Assembly: GCA_023387235.1 (NCBI GenBank)
Contig: JAEWIJ010000068.1
Coordinates: 1-63,944, forward strand
DNA length: 63,944 nucleotides
From: Pseudomonadota bacterium
GTDB taxonomy: Bacteria; Pseudomonadota; Alphaproteobacteria; Rhizobiales; Hyphomicrobiaceae
Reading direction: 5' to 3'
Part shown: piece after piece, positions 42,269 to 50,816 of the stretch
Layout: every line of letters starts with the position of its first letter
How positions within the stretch are numbered: position 1 is the first letter of the stretch
The notes under the pieces: generated by a model
The model's database searches: none
Seen by the model: the letters and a program-made list of their open reading frames with translations, nothing else
Told to the model about the DNA's origin: nothing
Made by a program: the position numbers and the translations under genes

Positions 42269-43570
42269 TCAGAAGGGGTTCCAGGTCGGCTTCGATGCAA
42301 AGCGCACGTAGCCGACGCTGGCGCCGAGCCGGAAACCGTAGCCCGTGCGGATCGGCGCCATGATGATTTCCTCGTTGTTGAGGAATGTGATGCCCGCGCC
42401 GCCGATGAAGTAGGCCGCACCGTCGACGCCGGAGAAGCCGCGATAGATGTCGCGTGCTTCGCGCATCCCGTAGATCAGGAACAAGGTCTCGGAGCCGGCC
42501 GCGCCGAAGTCGTAGCCTACCGACGGACCGTGCCAATAGACCGTCCCAACAGGTTTGCCCTTCATATAGAGCTTGCCCTTGCCGTACCGCACGCCGGCGA
42601 TGAATGCGCCGCCGCCTTCATTGCCGATGACATAAGCGGTCGGCCGGCCGTATTGCGAGAAGGCGTGCTCGATGACGCCGGCGACATTCGCCGACCAGTT
42701 GGGAAGTCCGCCACGCGCCGCGCTGTTGATCTCCTCGATCGAGTACGTCTCGCTTGCTGCCGGCTTCGGCGCACCGGACTTTGCCGGTGGCGGGATCGGC
42801 GCGACTGACGGCGTTATGGCTGCAACCCGGCGCGGCACCGGCAGCGGTGGTGTGACGGCAGCCGACGGATCGGCCGCCTCGGGTTTGGTGGTCACGGTCC
42901 ACTGACCGAGCGGGGCGGGTTCTGCCGGCGTCGGGACCAGCGGCGCGGCCCAGGGCGTGGCCCACGGGGCGGCAGTGACCGCGGCCGTCGCGGTTTCGGT
43001 CGGATGCGCGTCGAGGCTCGGGCGCGAGACCTCGATGGCCTGCGCTTGCGAAGGCGCACGCGACAGCGTGCTCAGCGATGGCGCGCGGGGCAACGCAGCT
43101 TCGGGTTGCCGCAAGGGCAGCTGGCCGGAAGGTGCCTTGAGCGCGGTATCGATCCGCCGGAGCACGAGATCGGATTTCTTGCGCACCGTGGCCCCGAGAG
43201 CGGACGCCGTCGCGCGCAATTCCGCGAGCTTGGCGCAGTCGCCGGGGCGCTGTGTGCCTTCCTCGGAGATGCGGTCCATCGAGGCGAGGAGCTGGGCGGC
43301 CTTGTGATCGAGGGCCTCGCTCTCGGCGTCGCTCAGCAGCTCGCGCGCGCGCTCAGCCTGTTCCGCATCGCGCCAGCCATAGCGGGCCTTGAGCTGACTG
43401 ACCCCCGCCTGGATGCGCGGCTGCGTCTCGCTGCTGTGGCGGCGCAGGCTGGCGGCGGTGTCGTCCACGATCTTGGAGAAGCTTTTCGGGCCACAGCCTT
43501 GCGCCTGTGCAAGTGCGCTGGCCGAGAAGGCGGCAGTCGCGAGAAGGGCGGTCAGCATACGTATGAGCAT
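42269..43570 (-). CDS. EipA-like (DUF1134) envelope protein with long N-terminal extension
   Basis: The 433-residue protein has a signal peptide (cut after ALA-QA, near residue 21). An alpha-helical region (about 25-145) and a Pro/Ala-rich linker (about 145-265) follow, and last comes the C-terminal DUF1134 domain (about 270-433). That domain shows the family pattern: YSIEEINSAA, VIEHAFSQYGRPTAYVIGNEGGGAF, GVRYGKGKLY, WHGPSVGYDFG and a final TWNPF. EipA is a periplasmic protein needed for envelope integrity in Brucella. Known EipA proteins are much shorter and lack the N-terminal helical part, so this form is unusual. It ends convergent with the DUF2130 gene. Confidence 0.85.
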   Translation of the reverse strand: MLIRMLTALLATAAFSASALAQAQGCGPKSFSKIVDDTAASLRRHSSETQPRIQAGVSQLKARYGWRDAEQAERARELLSDAESEALDHKAAQLLASMDRISEEGTQRPGDCAKLAELRATASALGATVRKKSDLVLRRIDTALKAPSGQLPLRQPEAALPRAPSLSTLSRAPSQAQAIEVSRPSLDAHPTETATAAVTAAPWATPWAAPLVPTPAEPAPLGQWTVTTKPEAADPSAAVTPPLPVPRRVAAITPSVAPIPPPAKSGAPKPAASETYSIEEINSAARGGLPNWSANVAGVIEHAFSQYGRPTAYVIGNEGGGAFIAGVRYGKGKLYMKGKPVGTVYWHGPSVGYDFGAAGSETLFLIYGMREARDIYRGFSGVDGAAYFIGGAGITFLNNEEIIMAPIRTGYGFRLGASVGYVRFASKPTWNPF

Positions 43571-44009
43571 CGCTCGCGGCCTCGGAAGAGCGTCGCACGC
43601 AGATTAGTATGGTTTACGCAAAAGTCAGGCGTAGTTGCTGCTCTCAGGCCCGTCAAACCGTACGGCCGCACACAAGGGTTGCGCAAAGGACACAGATCGC
43701 GTGGCCCAGAGCGCAGGTCGTGATGTCGGCCGCCGGTTTTTCTCTCCCGAGAAAATTGGATAAGCCACGGAGAAGCAGCAGACTTCGTGGCATGTCGCGC
43801 TATCGAGGCGATGACGCGAACGCGCCTCGCTCGTTATGACGCGTGGTTGAAAAGTCTCCGCATGGCGTGCCGGCGAACCGAAGTTGTCCACATGGTCGCC
43901 GTCTGAGCAGAAGTCGACGTCGTGCCATGGGCTTATAATCCATGCGGCACTATCGCTCGTGCTCCGCGGCGCGGGCTGGACGCGGATGTCGGATCGGGGA
44001 GCAGCGCGC
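43571..44009. other. Intergenic region without a supported gene
   Basis: These 439 bases separate the EipA-like gene (minus) from a small membrane protein gene (plus) and must contain both promoters. I see no tRNA, repeat, terminator or convincing ORF. The long minus-strand open frame across it runs antisense to nuoE and is rejected. Confidence 0.5.
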
Positions 44010-44351
44010 ATGTCCAGTGCCGTGATGGTCGCGTGTGCCGTGGCAGCATTCGCCTGGGGTCTCTCGCTGGTGGCGTACCGATGGGTAGCCATCCGAAGTG
44101 CCTGGCCCATGGGAGTCTGGCAGGCCGAGCGACCGGTTCTGCCCCGCCTGATCGGTCTCGGCGCCATGGTGCTCGCGCTCGTCTCCGGCGCGGCGCTCGG
44201 TAGCGGGGCCTTTCTCCTGGTCGTCCTGCTCGGTCTCCTCGGCGCGTTGCTCTGGATCCTGCTGCTCAAGGTCGGTGCCCAGAGCGCCTTGCTGCTGGCG
44301 CCGGCGGCCTCGGCGCTGATGCTGCTCGGCTGGCTGCTCGGTGTCGACTGA
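44010..44351 (+). CDS. Small membrane protein, three helices
   Basis: The 113-residue product is mostly hydrophobic, with a helix near 5-23 and two or three more between about 45 and 110 (for example GAFLLVVLLGLLGALLWILL). ATG 44010 has GGGGAG 8 bases upstream, so I prefer it to ATG 43986. No family is recognised. It is followed 98 bases later by a lone nuoE on the same strand, and a link to Complex I is possible but unproven. Confidence 0.6.
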   Translation: MSSAVMVACAVAAFAWGLSLVAYRWVAIRSAWPMGVWQAERPVLPRLIGLGAMVLALVSGAALGSGAFLLVVLLGLLGALLWILLLKVGAQSALLLAPAASALMLLGWLLGVD

Positions 44352-44449
44352 CGATCGATCGTGCCGCGGCGGCGTGGCCATTGCCCGATGAGCCGAGCCG
44401 TGCCATCACCATGCGGCGACGCACTCAAGGCACGATCAGCAGGAATTCC

Positions 44450-45055
44450 ATGTCCGTCCGCAGACTGCACCCCGACCAGCCGGCAACGTTCGACTTCACG
44501 CGCGAGAACCTCGCGTGGGCGGAGGCGGCCATCGCGAAGTATCCGCCCGGCAAGCAGGCGTCGGCCGTGATCCCTCTGCTCTGGCGCGCTCAGGAGCAGC
44601 ACGACAACTGGCTGCCGGAGCCGGCCATCCGCTATGTCGCCGACATGCTGGATATGGCCTACATCCGTGTCTACGAGATCGCGACCTTCTACACGATGTT
44701 CCAGCTCTCCCCGGTCGGCAAGAAGGCGCACGTTCAGGTCTGTGGGACGACGCCATGCATGCTGCGCGGCTCTGAGGCGATCAAGGAAGTCTGCCGCAAG
44801 CGCATTCATCATGATCCGCATCACCTCTCCGCCGACGGCAATTTCTCCTGGGAGGAGGTCGAGTGCCTCGGGAGCTGCGCCAACGCGCCCATGGTGCAGA
44901 TCTTCAAGGATACCTACGAAGACCTGACGCCGGAGCTCTTCGAGAAGGTTCTAGATGGGTTCGCGGCCGGCAAAACGCCAAAGCCCGGCTCGCAGATCGG
45001 CCGGCAAGCCTCGGCGCCGCTCGGCGGTCCGACGACCCTCAAAGAAAAAGTGTGA
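44450..45055 (+). CDS. nuoE: NADH-quinone oxidoreductase subunit E, orphan
   Basis: NuoE is the thioredoxin-fold [2Fe-2S] subunit of Complex I that docks on the FMN subunit NuoF. The 201-residue protein keeps the four cluster ligands Cys98, Cys103, Cys139 and Cys143 and the AVIPLLWRAQEQ and ATFYTMF motifs, so it looks functional. ATG 44450 follows AGGA. Unusually, nuoF does not follow and nuoD does not precede; the gene ends in a UUCG-loop terminator and the next gene is an unrelated methyltransferase. It is either a relocated nuoE or a second copy, or serves a different NAD-linked flavoprotein. Confidence 0.92.
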   Translation: MSVRRLHPDQPATFDFTRENLAWAEAAIAKYPPGKQASAVIPLLWRAQEQHDNWLPEPAIRYVADMLDMAYIRVYEIATFYTMFQLSPVGKKAHVQVCGTTPCMLRGSEAIKEVCRKRIHHDPHHLSADGNFSWEEVECLGSCANAPMVQIFKDTYEDLTPELFEKVLDGFAAGKTPKPGSQIGRQASAPLGGPTTLKEKV

Positions 45056-45059
45056 ATGC

Positions 45060-45086
45060 GGGGCGCTTCGGCGCCCCAAGTTTTTT
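45060..45086 (+). terminator. UUCG-tetraloop terminator after nuoE
   Basis: GGGGCGC-TTCG-GCGCCCC is followed by AAGTTTTTT. It starts 5 bases after the nuoE stop codon. Confidence 0.9.
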
Positions 45087-45095
45087 GTGGGGATC

Positions 45096-45872
45096 ATGGC
45101 CGAGCGAAAAGCGGACGGCAGCGCGGGCGATGCCGACTACGGCACGATCGGACGCGACTATACGAGCTTCCGACAGCCCGAGCCGGCGATCGCGGCGTTG
45201 ATCGCGCGTGCACTCGGCGCGGCGCGGTCGGTGCTCAATGTCGGCGCCGGTGCCGGTTCCTACGAGCCGACGGACCGCGACGTAACGCCCGTCGAGCCTT
45301 CCGCATCCATGCGCGCGCAACGTCCTGCCCATCTCGCGCAGGCTATCGATGCGGTTGCCGAGCGCCTGCCCTTTCCGGACCAGCACTTCGACGCGGCGAT
45401 GACGACCTTCTCGGTGCATCAGTGGACGCGGCTGGATGATGGTCTCCGCGAAATGCGCCGCGTCACGCGCGGGTCCGTGGTCATTCTCTCCTGCGACCCG
45501 GATCTGGTTCAGCGCTTCTGGCTCAACGACTATGCGCCGGACGTGCTCGCCGCCGAGGCGCGGCGCTATCCGGTGCTCGATCGTATGCGAGACGCTCTCG
45601 GAGGCCGCGGCGAGGTTTTGCCGGTGCCCATTCCGCTCATGTGCCGCGATGGTTTCAACGAGGCGTATTACGGCCGGCCGGAGCGGCTGCTCGATCCCCC
45701 AGCGCGTCTCGCGTGCTCGGCGTGGAGCTTCGTGAGCGCGGCGACGGCCGCTGGCTATGTCGATCACCTACGGCGCGATCTCGCATCGGGTGCCTGGGAT
45801 CGGCAGCACGGCCATCTGCGCGCGGCGCCCGAGTACGACGGCTCGCTACGCCTGATAGTTGCGCGGCGATAG
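45096..45872 (+). CDS. Class I SAM-dependent methyltransferase
   Basis: The 258-residue protein carries a Methyltransf_11-type core: a LNVGAGAGSYEP SAM loop, an acidic position in TPVEPSASM, then AERLPFPDQHFDAAMTTFSVHQW. This resembles small-molecule methyltransferases of the UbiE/Coq5 superfamily, but substrate cannot be told. ATG 45096 starts 9 bases after the nuoE terminator T-run, with GGGGA upstream, so its transcript probably begins inside or beyond nuoE. It is followed by repeats and is convergent with the quinone reductase gene. Confidence 0.82.
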   Translation: MAERKADGSAGDADYGTIGRDYTSFRQPEPAIAALIARALGAARSVLNVGAGAGSYEPTDRDVTPVEPSASMRAQRPAHLAQAIDAVAERLPFPDQHFDAAMTTFSVHQWTRLDDGLREMRRVTRGSVVILSCDPDLVQRFWLNDYAPDVLAAEARRYPVLDRMRDALGGRGEVLPVPIPLMCRDGFNEAYYGRPERLLDPPARLACSAWSFVSAATAAGYVDHLRRDLASGAWDRQHGHLRAAPEYDGSLRLIVARR

Positions 45873-45891
45873 CGAAGGACGCTGCTTTCTT

Positions 45892-46010
45892 CCCCTTCTC
45901 TCCGTGCTTACGGGGAGAAGGCCGGGATGAGGGGCGGCGCCAATTGCAAACGTGGCGTATGCCGCCGCCCCTCACCCTAACCCTCTCCCCGCAAGGGCGG
46001 GGAGAGGGGA
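45892..46010. repeat. Composite palindromic repeat, family 1 (copy b)
   Basis: The two palindromic units face each other around a centre containing GCAAACGTGGCGTATGCC, the reverse complement of the centre in copy a. Outer units are TTCTCTCCGT/ACGGGGAGAA and CTCTCCCCGC/GCGGGGAGAG. It lies between convergent genes. Confidence 0.85.
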
Positions 46011-46055
46011 CAAGTGGGGTCTTCCCAGCGACCGGCGGCCACTTGCTCCGACCTG

Positions 46056-46130
46056 TCGCTATGGCCGCCGCCGCCATAGCACCACCGCGGAGTGCGGCAG
46101 CACCTCTTTCCAGCAGGCGGCGGCAAGAAA
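46056..46130. repeat. Family 2 interspersed repeat, long copy
   Basis: It starts TCGCTATGGCCGCCGC, contains a GCTATGG/CCATAGC palindrome, then GCAGCACCTCTTTCCAGC and GGCGGCAAGAAA. It ends 2 bases before the stop codon of the minus-strand quinone reductase and follows a family 1 composite by 45 bases, as at 26.8 kb. Confidence 0.7.
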
Positions 46131-46132
46131 CA

Positions 46133-47107
46133 TCAAGGCATCAAAATGATCGAGCCTGTGGTCTTGCGGCCTTCGAGGTCCTTGTGCGCCTGGGCGGCAT
46201 CCTTCAGCGCATACGTCTGATTGACGTTGATCTTCACCGCACCCGAAGCAACCACGTCGAAGAGATCCTTCGCCGTGGCGACGAGATCGGCGCGCGTTGC
46301 CGTGTAGGTGTTGAGCGTCGGCCGCGTCATGTAGAGCGAGCCTTTCGCCGCGAGAATGCCCGCGTTGAACGCGTCGATCGGACCGGAGGCATTCCCGAAG
46401 GTTACGAACAGGCCGAGCGGCTTCAGGCAGTCGAGCGACGCCGGGAACGTGTCCTTGCCGATCGAGTCGTAGACGACATCGCACTTCTTGCCGCCCGTGA
46501 TCTGGTTCACGCGCTCGACGAAGTTCTCGGTCTTGTAGTTGATCATGTGCGTCGCGCCAGCAGCTTTCGCGAGCGCGCACTTCTCTTCTGAGCTCGCGGT
46601 GCCGATGATCGTCGCGCCGAGATGCTTCGCCCACTGGCAGGCGATAAGGCCGATACCGCCCGCCGCCGCGTGCATGAGCAGCGTCGTTTCGGGACCGACC
46701 TTGTACGTGCGGCGCAGGAGATATTGCACGGTCATGCCCTGCAGCATCATGGCGGCGCCGGTCTCGTAGGGAATCGAGTCGGGGAGTTTCACGAGCTTGT
46801 CGGCGGGCGCGAGGCGCTCGTCGGCATAGGCGCCGATGGCACCGGCATAGGCAACCCGATCGCCGACCTTGAGGTCCGTGACGCCTGCGCCGACAGCCGT
46901 CACCTCGCCCGCGCCTTCATTTCCTGGCGTGAAGGGAAAGGAGGCCTGCGGGTAGAGGCCCGTGCGCTGATAGACGTCGATGAAGTTGACGCCGATCGCG
47001 TGCTGCTTGAGCTTGACCTGGCCGGAGCCCGGTGCGCCGACGTCGACGCTTTCGTACTTCATGGCCTCGGGGCCGCCGTACTGATGAACTCTGATGGCGT
47101 TCGCCAT
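46133..47107 (-). CDS. qor: Zeta-crystallin-like NADPH:quinone reductase
   Basis: The 324-residue medium-chain dehydrogenase/reductase lacks catalytic zinc ligands, as in zeta-crystallin. It shows the GVNFIDVYQRTG and PFTPGNEGAGEV motifs, the NADPH loop AAAGGIGLIACQWAK and the VVYDSIGKDTF segment. It probably reduces quinones or activated alkenes with NADPH. ATG 47107 is used since homology starts there. It is monocistronic and its stop codon abuts a family 2 repeat. Confidence 0.9.
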   Translation of the reverse strand: MANAIRVHQYGGPEAMKYESVDVGAPGSGQVKLKQHAIGVNFIDVYQRTGLYPQASFPFTPGNEGAGEVTAVGAGVTDLKVGDRVAYAGAIGAYADERLAPADKLVKLPDSIPYETGAAMMLQGMTVQYLLRRTYKVGPETTLLMHAAAGGIGLIACQWAKHLGATIIGTASSEEKCALAKAAGATHMINYKTENFVERVNQITGGKKCDVVYDSIGKDTFPASLDCLKPLGLFVTFGNASGPIDAFNAGILAAKGSLYMTRPTLNTYTATRADLVATAKDLFDVVASGAVKINVNQTYALKDAAQAHKDLEGRKTTGSIILMP

Positions 47108-47293
47108 GAGGTGCGTTCTCCCTGGATCTGATGATGGTGGCTTCTCGGGCACGGTATCTGCCTGTGGCAGAGACTTAGCCCGGAAGTGAGTACTCCGGTT
47201 ACTGATTTGTGTTATTTCAGCGGCGGCCGGTGCTGAGATGGCCGCATTTTTGAGGCTTCTATGCCCCGACTGCATTCCGTACAAGAGGGCCGC

Positions 47294-47758
47294 ATGACCG
47301 TCCGTCGCCCAATCGGGCGCCTTTTAATCCCTGCCTCGCTGATGGCGCTCGCGTGCGCGCTCGCTTCCTGTTCCATGGTCAATCTCGAAACCGCAGCCAA
47401 CCCGCCGCCACGGGTGGATTGCGTCGATGATAGTCCGCCGTGTGTCGAGGCGCGCGGTGCAGCCCTCAAGCAGATGCTGGCTGATCCCAAGCGGAGCTGG
47501 GTGCGGGAGCAGCCGAGTGCCCACTCCTACGCCGCCGGCGTGCGCCTCTTCGCCTTCCGCAGCCGCAAGCGTGATCTCTCATGCGACGAGCTTGCCCACG
47601 GCAAGCGCGAGGCCGACGGAGCTCAGGCGTCGCTGAACGGGCCGCATTCGGGTGGTCTTTCGCCGGCGCAGAAGTCGCGCGGCACCATGCTCGCAGCCGA
47701 AGTTTCGAAGGAGCTTGCGGGCGAGATGCGCCGGCGCGGCTGCCGCAACCGGGCGTGA
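47294..47758 (+). CDS. Putative lipoprotein
   Basis: The 154-residue protein begins with a basic stretch and a hydrophobic helix ending in the lipobox LASC, with Cys26 as the likely lipidated residue. The mature part has four more Cys (including CVDDSPPC) that could form disulfides, and a charged C terminus. No family with known function is recognised. It starts divergently from qor. Confidence 0.65.
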   Translation: MTVRRPIGRLLIPASLMALACALASCSMVNLETAANPPPRVDCVDDSPPCVEARGAALKQMLADPKRSWVREQPSAHSYAAGVRLFAFRSRKRDLSCDELAHGKREADGAQASLNGPHSGGLSPAQKSRGTMLAAEVSKELAGEMRRRGCRNRA

Positions 47759-47822
47759 TTGTCCGCCGCGCAGAAGCAATCACTTGAGCTTGAACTCACC
47801 GGACTGCTAAACGCACGACGCT

Positions 47823-47858
47823 GTCCCCTCTTGCCGCTGCTTGCGGGGAGAGGGGGAG
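47823..47858. repeat. Family 1 palindromic repeat, degenerate unit
   Basis: TCCCCTCTTGCCGC faces GCGGGGAGAGGGGGA. The arms pair imperfectly. It lies just upstream of the DedA gene. Confidence 0.6.
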
Positions 47859-47873
47859 ATTTGGGGAGAGCGA

Positions 47874-48422
47874 ATGGGACTGGAAGCTTATGCGGACGCG
47901 ATCATCGCGTTCGTGAAAGAGCACAAGTCGTGGGCGGGGCCGGTCGTTTTCGTGCTCGCGTTCGGCGAGTCCCTGGCGTTCGTTTCCCTCGTGCTGCCGT
48001 TCTGGGCCATCCTGGTGACCATCGGCACGCTCATCGGTGCGAGCGGCGGGCTGGACTTCTGGTTCATTCTCACCATGGCGGCCGTCGGCGCGGCGCTCGG
48101 CGACTGGTTCTCCTACTGGCTCGGCCAACACTACCACGAGGAGATCGCGCGCATGTGGCCGCTCCGGAACTATCCGGATCTCATCCCGAAGGGCCATGCA
48201 TTCTTCGAGAAGTGGGGCGCATGGGCGGTCGTTCTCGGTCGCTTCTCGGGCCCGCTGAGAGCCTCGGTGCCGCTCGTTGCCGGCATCGTCGAGATGCCGC
48301 GCCCCAAATTTCAGCTCGCCAACTGGAGCTCGGCTTTCCTCTGGGCGTTCGTGCTTCTCATGTTCGGCGATGTCATCGGACAAAGCCTGAATTGGATGCG
48401 CCAGTCGTTCGGCGGCGGTTGA
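47874..48422 (+). CDS. DedA/SNARE-associated family membrane protein
   Basis: The 182-residue protein is a DedA (VTT domain) inner-membrane protein with re-entrant and membrane helices. It shows the ALGDWFSYWLGQHYHE motif and the family GRFSGPLRASVPLVAGIVEMP segment with its essential Arg residues. DedA proteins act in lipid translocation, proton balance and envelope homeostasis, and some return undecaprenyl phosphate across the membrane. ATG 47874 has a GGGGAG site. The next small gene follows after 26 bases. Confidence 0.9.
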   Translation: MGLEAYADAIIAFVKEHKSWAGPVVFVLAFGESLAFVSLVLPFWAILVTIGTLIGASGGLDFWFILTMAAVGAALGDWFSYWLGQHYHEEIARMWPLRNYPDLIPKGHAFFEKWGAWAVVLGRFSGPLRASVPLVAGIVEMPRPKFQLANWSSAFLWAFVLLMFGDVIGQSLNWMRQSFGGG

Positions 48423-48448
48423 GGCGCGCGATCGGGACAGCGAATGCG

Positions 48449-48733
48449 ATGTCGCGACGGATCGACAGATCGTGGCTGGTCTTCGCGAGCATCGAGAACG
48501 GTGAGCACGACAGGTGCGTGGATATATTTCGCCGGCCGGATCTGACGTTCGGCTTCGAGGAGTTCAGACGCGACGTTGAAGACGCCGGGATGTGGACCCC
48601 GGTGCAGTTCTTTTCCAGTCACGTCTATGCCTCGTCGGAAGAGGCTTACCGGGCAGCGGAAATGCTCATTCCCTGGCTGTCGGAAATTCTCGCCTCCGAT
48701 CCGTTACTCAGGAAGCACCTGCCGCCTGCCTGA
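48449..48733 (+). CDS. Small conserved protein of unknown function (94 aa)
   Basis: The 94-residue soluble protein has mixed alpha/beta character, with RSWLVFASIENGEHDRCVDIFRR at the start and an SSEEAYRAAEMLIPWL helix near the end. No signal, metal site or known domain is recognised. It follows the DedA gene by 26 bases on the same strand and likely shares its transcript. Its stop is 2 bases from the convergent methyltransferase stop. Confidence 0.6.
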   Translation: MSRRIDRSWLVFASIENGEHDRCVDIFRRPDLTFGFEEFRRDVEDAGMWTPVQFFSSHVYASSEEAYRAAEMLIPWLSEILASDPLLRKHLPPA

Positions 48734-48735
48734 GA

Positions 48736-49437
48736 TTAGGCGTACGCCACCCAACCCCTGAAGCTCAGGCCCGCGTAGAACAAGCTCACGCCGGAGAAGC
48801 CAGCGTCGCGCAGCATGGCTTCGTCTTCTTCCGGTGAGAGGATCGAGAGCCTCGTCGCGATCGCCTGCTTGGCAGCCTCGACGTTCGTGGGGGCCGTTCC
48901 GCCGAATGCGACGTGCCGGCCGATCCAAAGGCTCCGCTCGGGCTCGGCCTGTGCGAAGCTGATATGCGCAACGGCGAACGGTGCGCCAGGCATCAGACGC
49001 TGACGGATTTGGCGAAGCGTCTCGAGGCGCTGGTCGGGCGAGACGAAGTGAAGGGTCAAAAGGCAAACGGCGCCGTCGAAAGGCCCTTCAGGAGCGGCGT
49101 CGATGTAGCCCTTATGAAGGCGCACGCGTGCCGCGTGCGGCCCCACGATCTGCGCCGCCGTCCGCAGCATTTCGGCCGACGGGTCGACGCCATCGAAGGT
49201 CCAGACGGCATGGTCGTCGGCGAGTGCCTTGATCTCGAGGCCGCCGCCGGCGCCGAGCACCAGAACGCGGCCGTTTGCCGGAACGCGCTCCGCCAGAAGC
49301 AGCGACGTCATGCGATGAAGGCCGGCAAAGCCCGGAACCTGTCGCGGCGGGCCCTCGGCGTAGGCGCTCGCATGGGCCGCACCAAAGGCTGGGACGCCCT
49401 CATCGGGCGCGTCTCGCGAAGGGTCATTTCCATTCAT
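48736..49437 (-). CDS. Class I SAM-dependent methyltransferase
   Basis: The 233-residue protein has a Rossmann methyltransferase core: VLVLGAGGGLEIKAL as the SAM loop, DGVDPSAEML as the ribose-binding acidic strand and DGAVCLLTLHF. It looks like a small-molecule methyltransferase of the Methyltransf_12/25 type; substrate is unknown. ATG 49437 is chosen over an upstream start at 49461, as the family core begins later and the spacer to argG is short. It is divergent from argG. Confidence 0.82.
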   Translation of the reverse strand: MNGNDPSRDAPDEGVPAFGAAHASAYAEGPPRQVPGFAGLHRMTSLLLAERVPANGRVLVLGAGGGLEIKALADDHAVWTFDGVDPSAEMLRTAAQIVGPHAARVRLHKGYIDAAPEGPFDGAVCLLTLHFVSPDQRLETLRQIRQRLMPGAPFAVAHISFAQAEPERSLWIGRHVAFGGTAPTNVEAAKQAIATRLSILSPEEDEAMLRDAGFSGVSLFYAGLSFRGWVAYA

Positions 49438-49562
49438 ATGGCTGTTATGATCGGAAACCACCTTTCCATGTCAAGGCGACCGCCACTGGCACTTGCGGCG
49501 ACCGCCGCGCCCCCTATATTGCGGCCGCAAAAGCCCATCCGCGCCCGAGAGGTCGAGCTGCC

Positions 49563-50801
49563 ATGTCATCCGCGCCGAAATCCGTGAAGAAGGTCGTGCT
49601 CGCCTACTCGGGCGGCCTCGATACCTCGATCATCCTGAAGTGGCTGCAGGAGGAGTACGGCTGCGAGGTCGTCACGTTCACGGCCGACCTCGGCCAGGGC
49701 GAGGAGCTTGGGCCGGCGCGCGAGAAGGCGCTCATGCTCGGCATCAAGCCCGAGAACATCTTTATCGAGGATCTGCGCGAGGAGTTCGTCCGCGATTTCG
49801 TTTTCCCGATGTTTCGCGCGAATGCGGTCTACGAGGGCGTGTACCTGCTCGGCACGTCGATCGCGCGGCCGCTGATCAGCAAGGCGCAGATCGAGATCGC
49901 GCGGAAGACGGGCGCGGATGCCGTCTGCCATGGCGCGACCGGCAAGGGCAATGATCAGGTCCGCTTCGAGCTCAGCTATTACGCCCTTGAGCCCGGCATC
50001 AAGATCATCGCACCGTGGCGCGAATGGAAGTTCAAGAGCCGCACGGATCTCCTCGATTTCGCGCGCAGCCACCAGATCCCGATCGCCAAGGACAAGGAGG
50101 GCGAGGCGCCGTTCTCCGTCGATGCGAACCTTCTGCACTCGTCGTCGGAAGGAAAGGTGCTGGAAGACCCTGCGCAGAAGGCGCCGGAGATGGTCTATCA
50201 GCGCACCATCTCGCCGATGGCCGCGCCGGACAAAGTGACGACGATCAAGATCGGCTTCGCCAAGGGCGATGCGATCTCGCTCAACGGCCAGAAGATGAGT
50301 CCGGCGACGCTGCTCAAGGCGCTCAACGATCTCGGTCGCGACAACGGCATCGGCCGCCTCGACCTCGTCGAGAACCGTTTCGTCGGCATGAAGTCGCGCG
50401 GCATCTACGAGACGCCCGGCGGAACCATTCTGCTTGCCGCGCATCGTGCCATGGAGAGCATCACGCTCGATCGCGGCGCGGGGCATCTGAAGGACGAGCT
50501 GATGCCGCGCTATGCGGAGCTCATCTACTACGGTTTCTGGTTCAGCCCCGAGCGCGAGATGCTGCAGGCGCTGATCGACAAGAGCCAGGAGCATGTCGAG
50601 GGCGAGGTGACGCTGGAGCTCTACAAGGGCAACGTGATCGTCACCGGGCGCGAGAGTCCAAAGTCGCTCTATTCCTCGACGCTCGTCACCTTCGAGGACG
50701 ACCAGGGCGCCTACGACCAGAAGGATGCCCAGGGCTTCATCAAGCTCAATGCGCTGAGGCTGCGCACGCTCGCGCAGCGCAATCGCGGCCAGAAGAGCTG
50801 A
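49563..50801 (+). CDS. argG: Argininosuccinate synthase
   Basis: ArgG joins citrulline and aspartate with ATP in the penultimate step of arginine synthesis. The 412-residue protein has the PP-loop AYSGGLDTS (14-22), the GTSIARPLISK and GATGKGNDQVRFE motifs, and full family length. It stands alone; argC is at 53.5 kb on the other strand, and argH is not in the window. A palindromic repeat cluster follows its stop by 15 bases. Confidence 0.97.
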   Translation: MSSAPKSVKKVVLAYSGGLDTSIILKWLQEEYGCEVVTFTADLGQGEELGPAREKALMLGIKPENIFIEDLREEFVRDFVFPMFRANAVYEGVYLLGTSIARPLISKAQIEIARKTGADAVCHGATGKGNDQVRFELSYYALEPGIKIIAPWREWKFKSRTDLLDFARSHQIPIAKDKEGEAPFSVDANLLHSSSEGKVLEDPAQKAPEMVYQRTISPMAAPDKVTTIKIGFAKGDAISLNGQKMSPATLLKALNDLGRDNGIGRLDLVENRFVGMKSRGIYETPGGTILLAAHRAMESITLDRGAGHLKDELMPRYAELIYYGFWFSPEREMLQALIDKSQEHVEGEVTLELYKGNVIVTGRESPKSLYSSTLVTFEDDQGAYDQKDAQGFIKLNALRLRTLAQRNRGQKS

Positions 50802-50816
50802 GGCATGGACATCGAT

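Noticed and set aside
43625..44824. 399-codon minus-strand frame antisense to nuoE
   Set aside because: nuoE and its terminator are clear on the plus strand, and the antisense translation is low-complexity.
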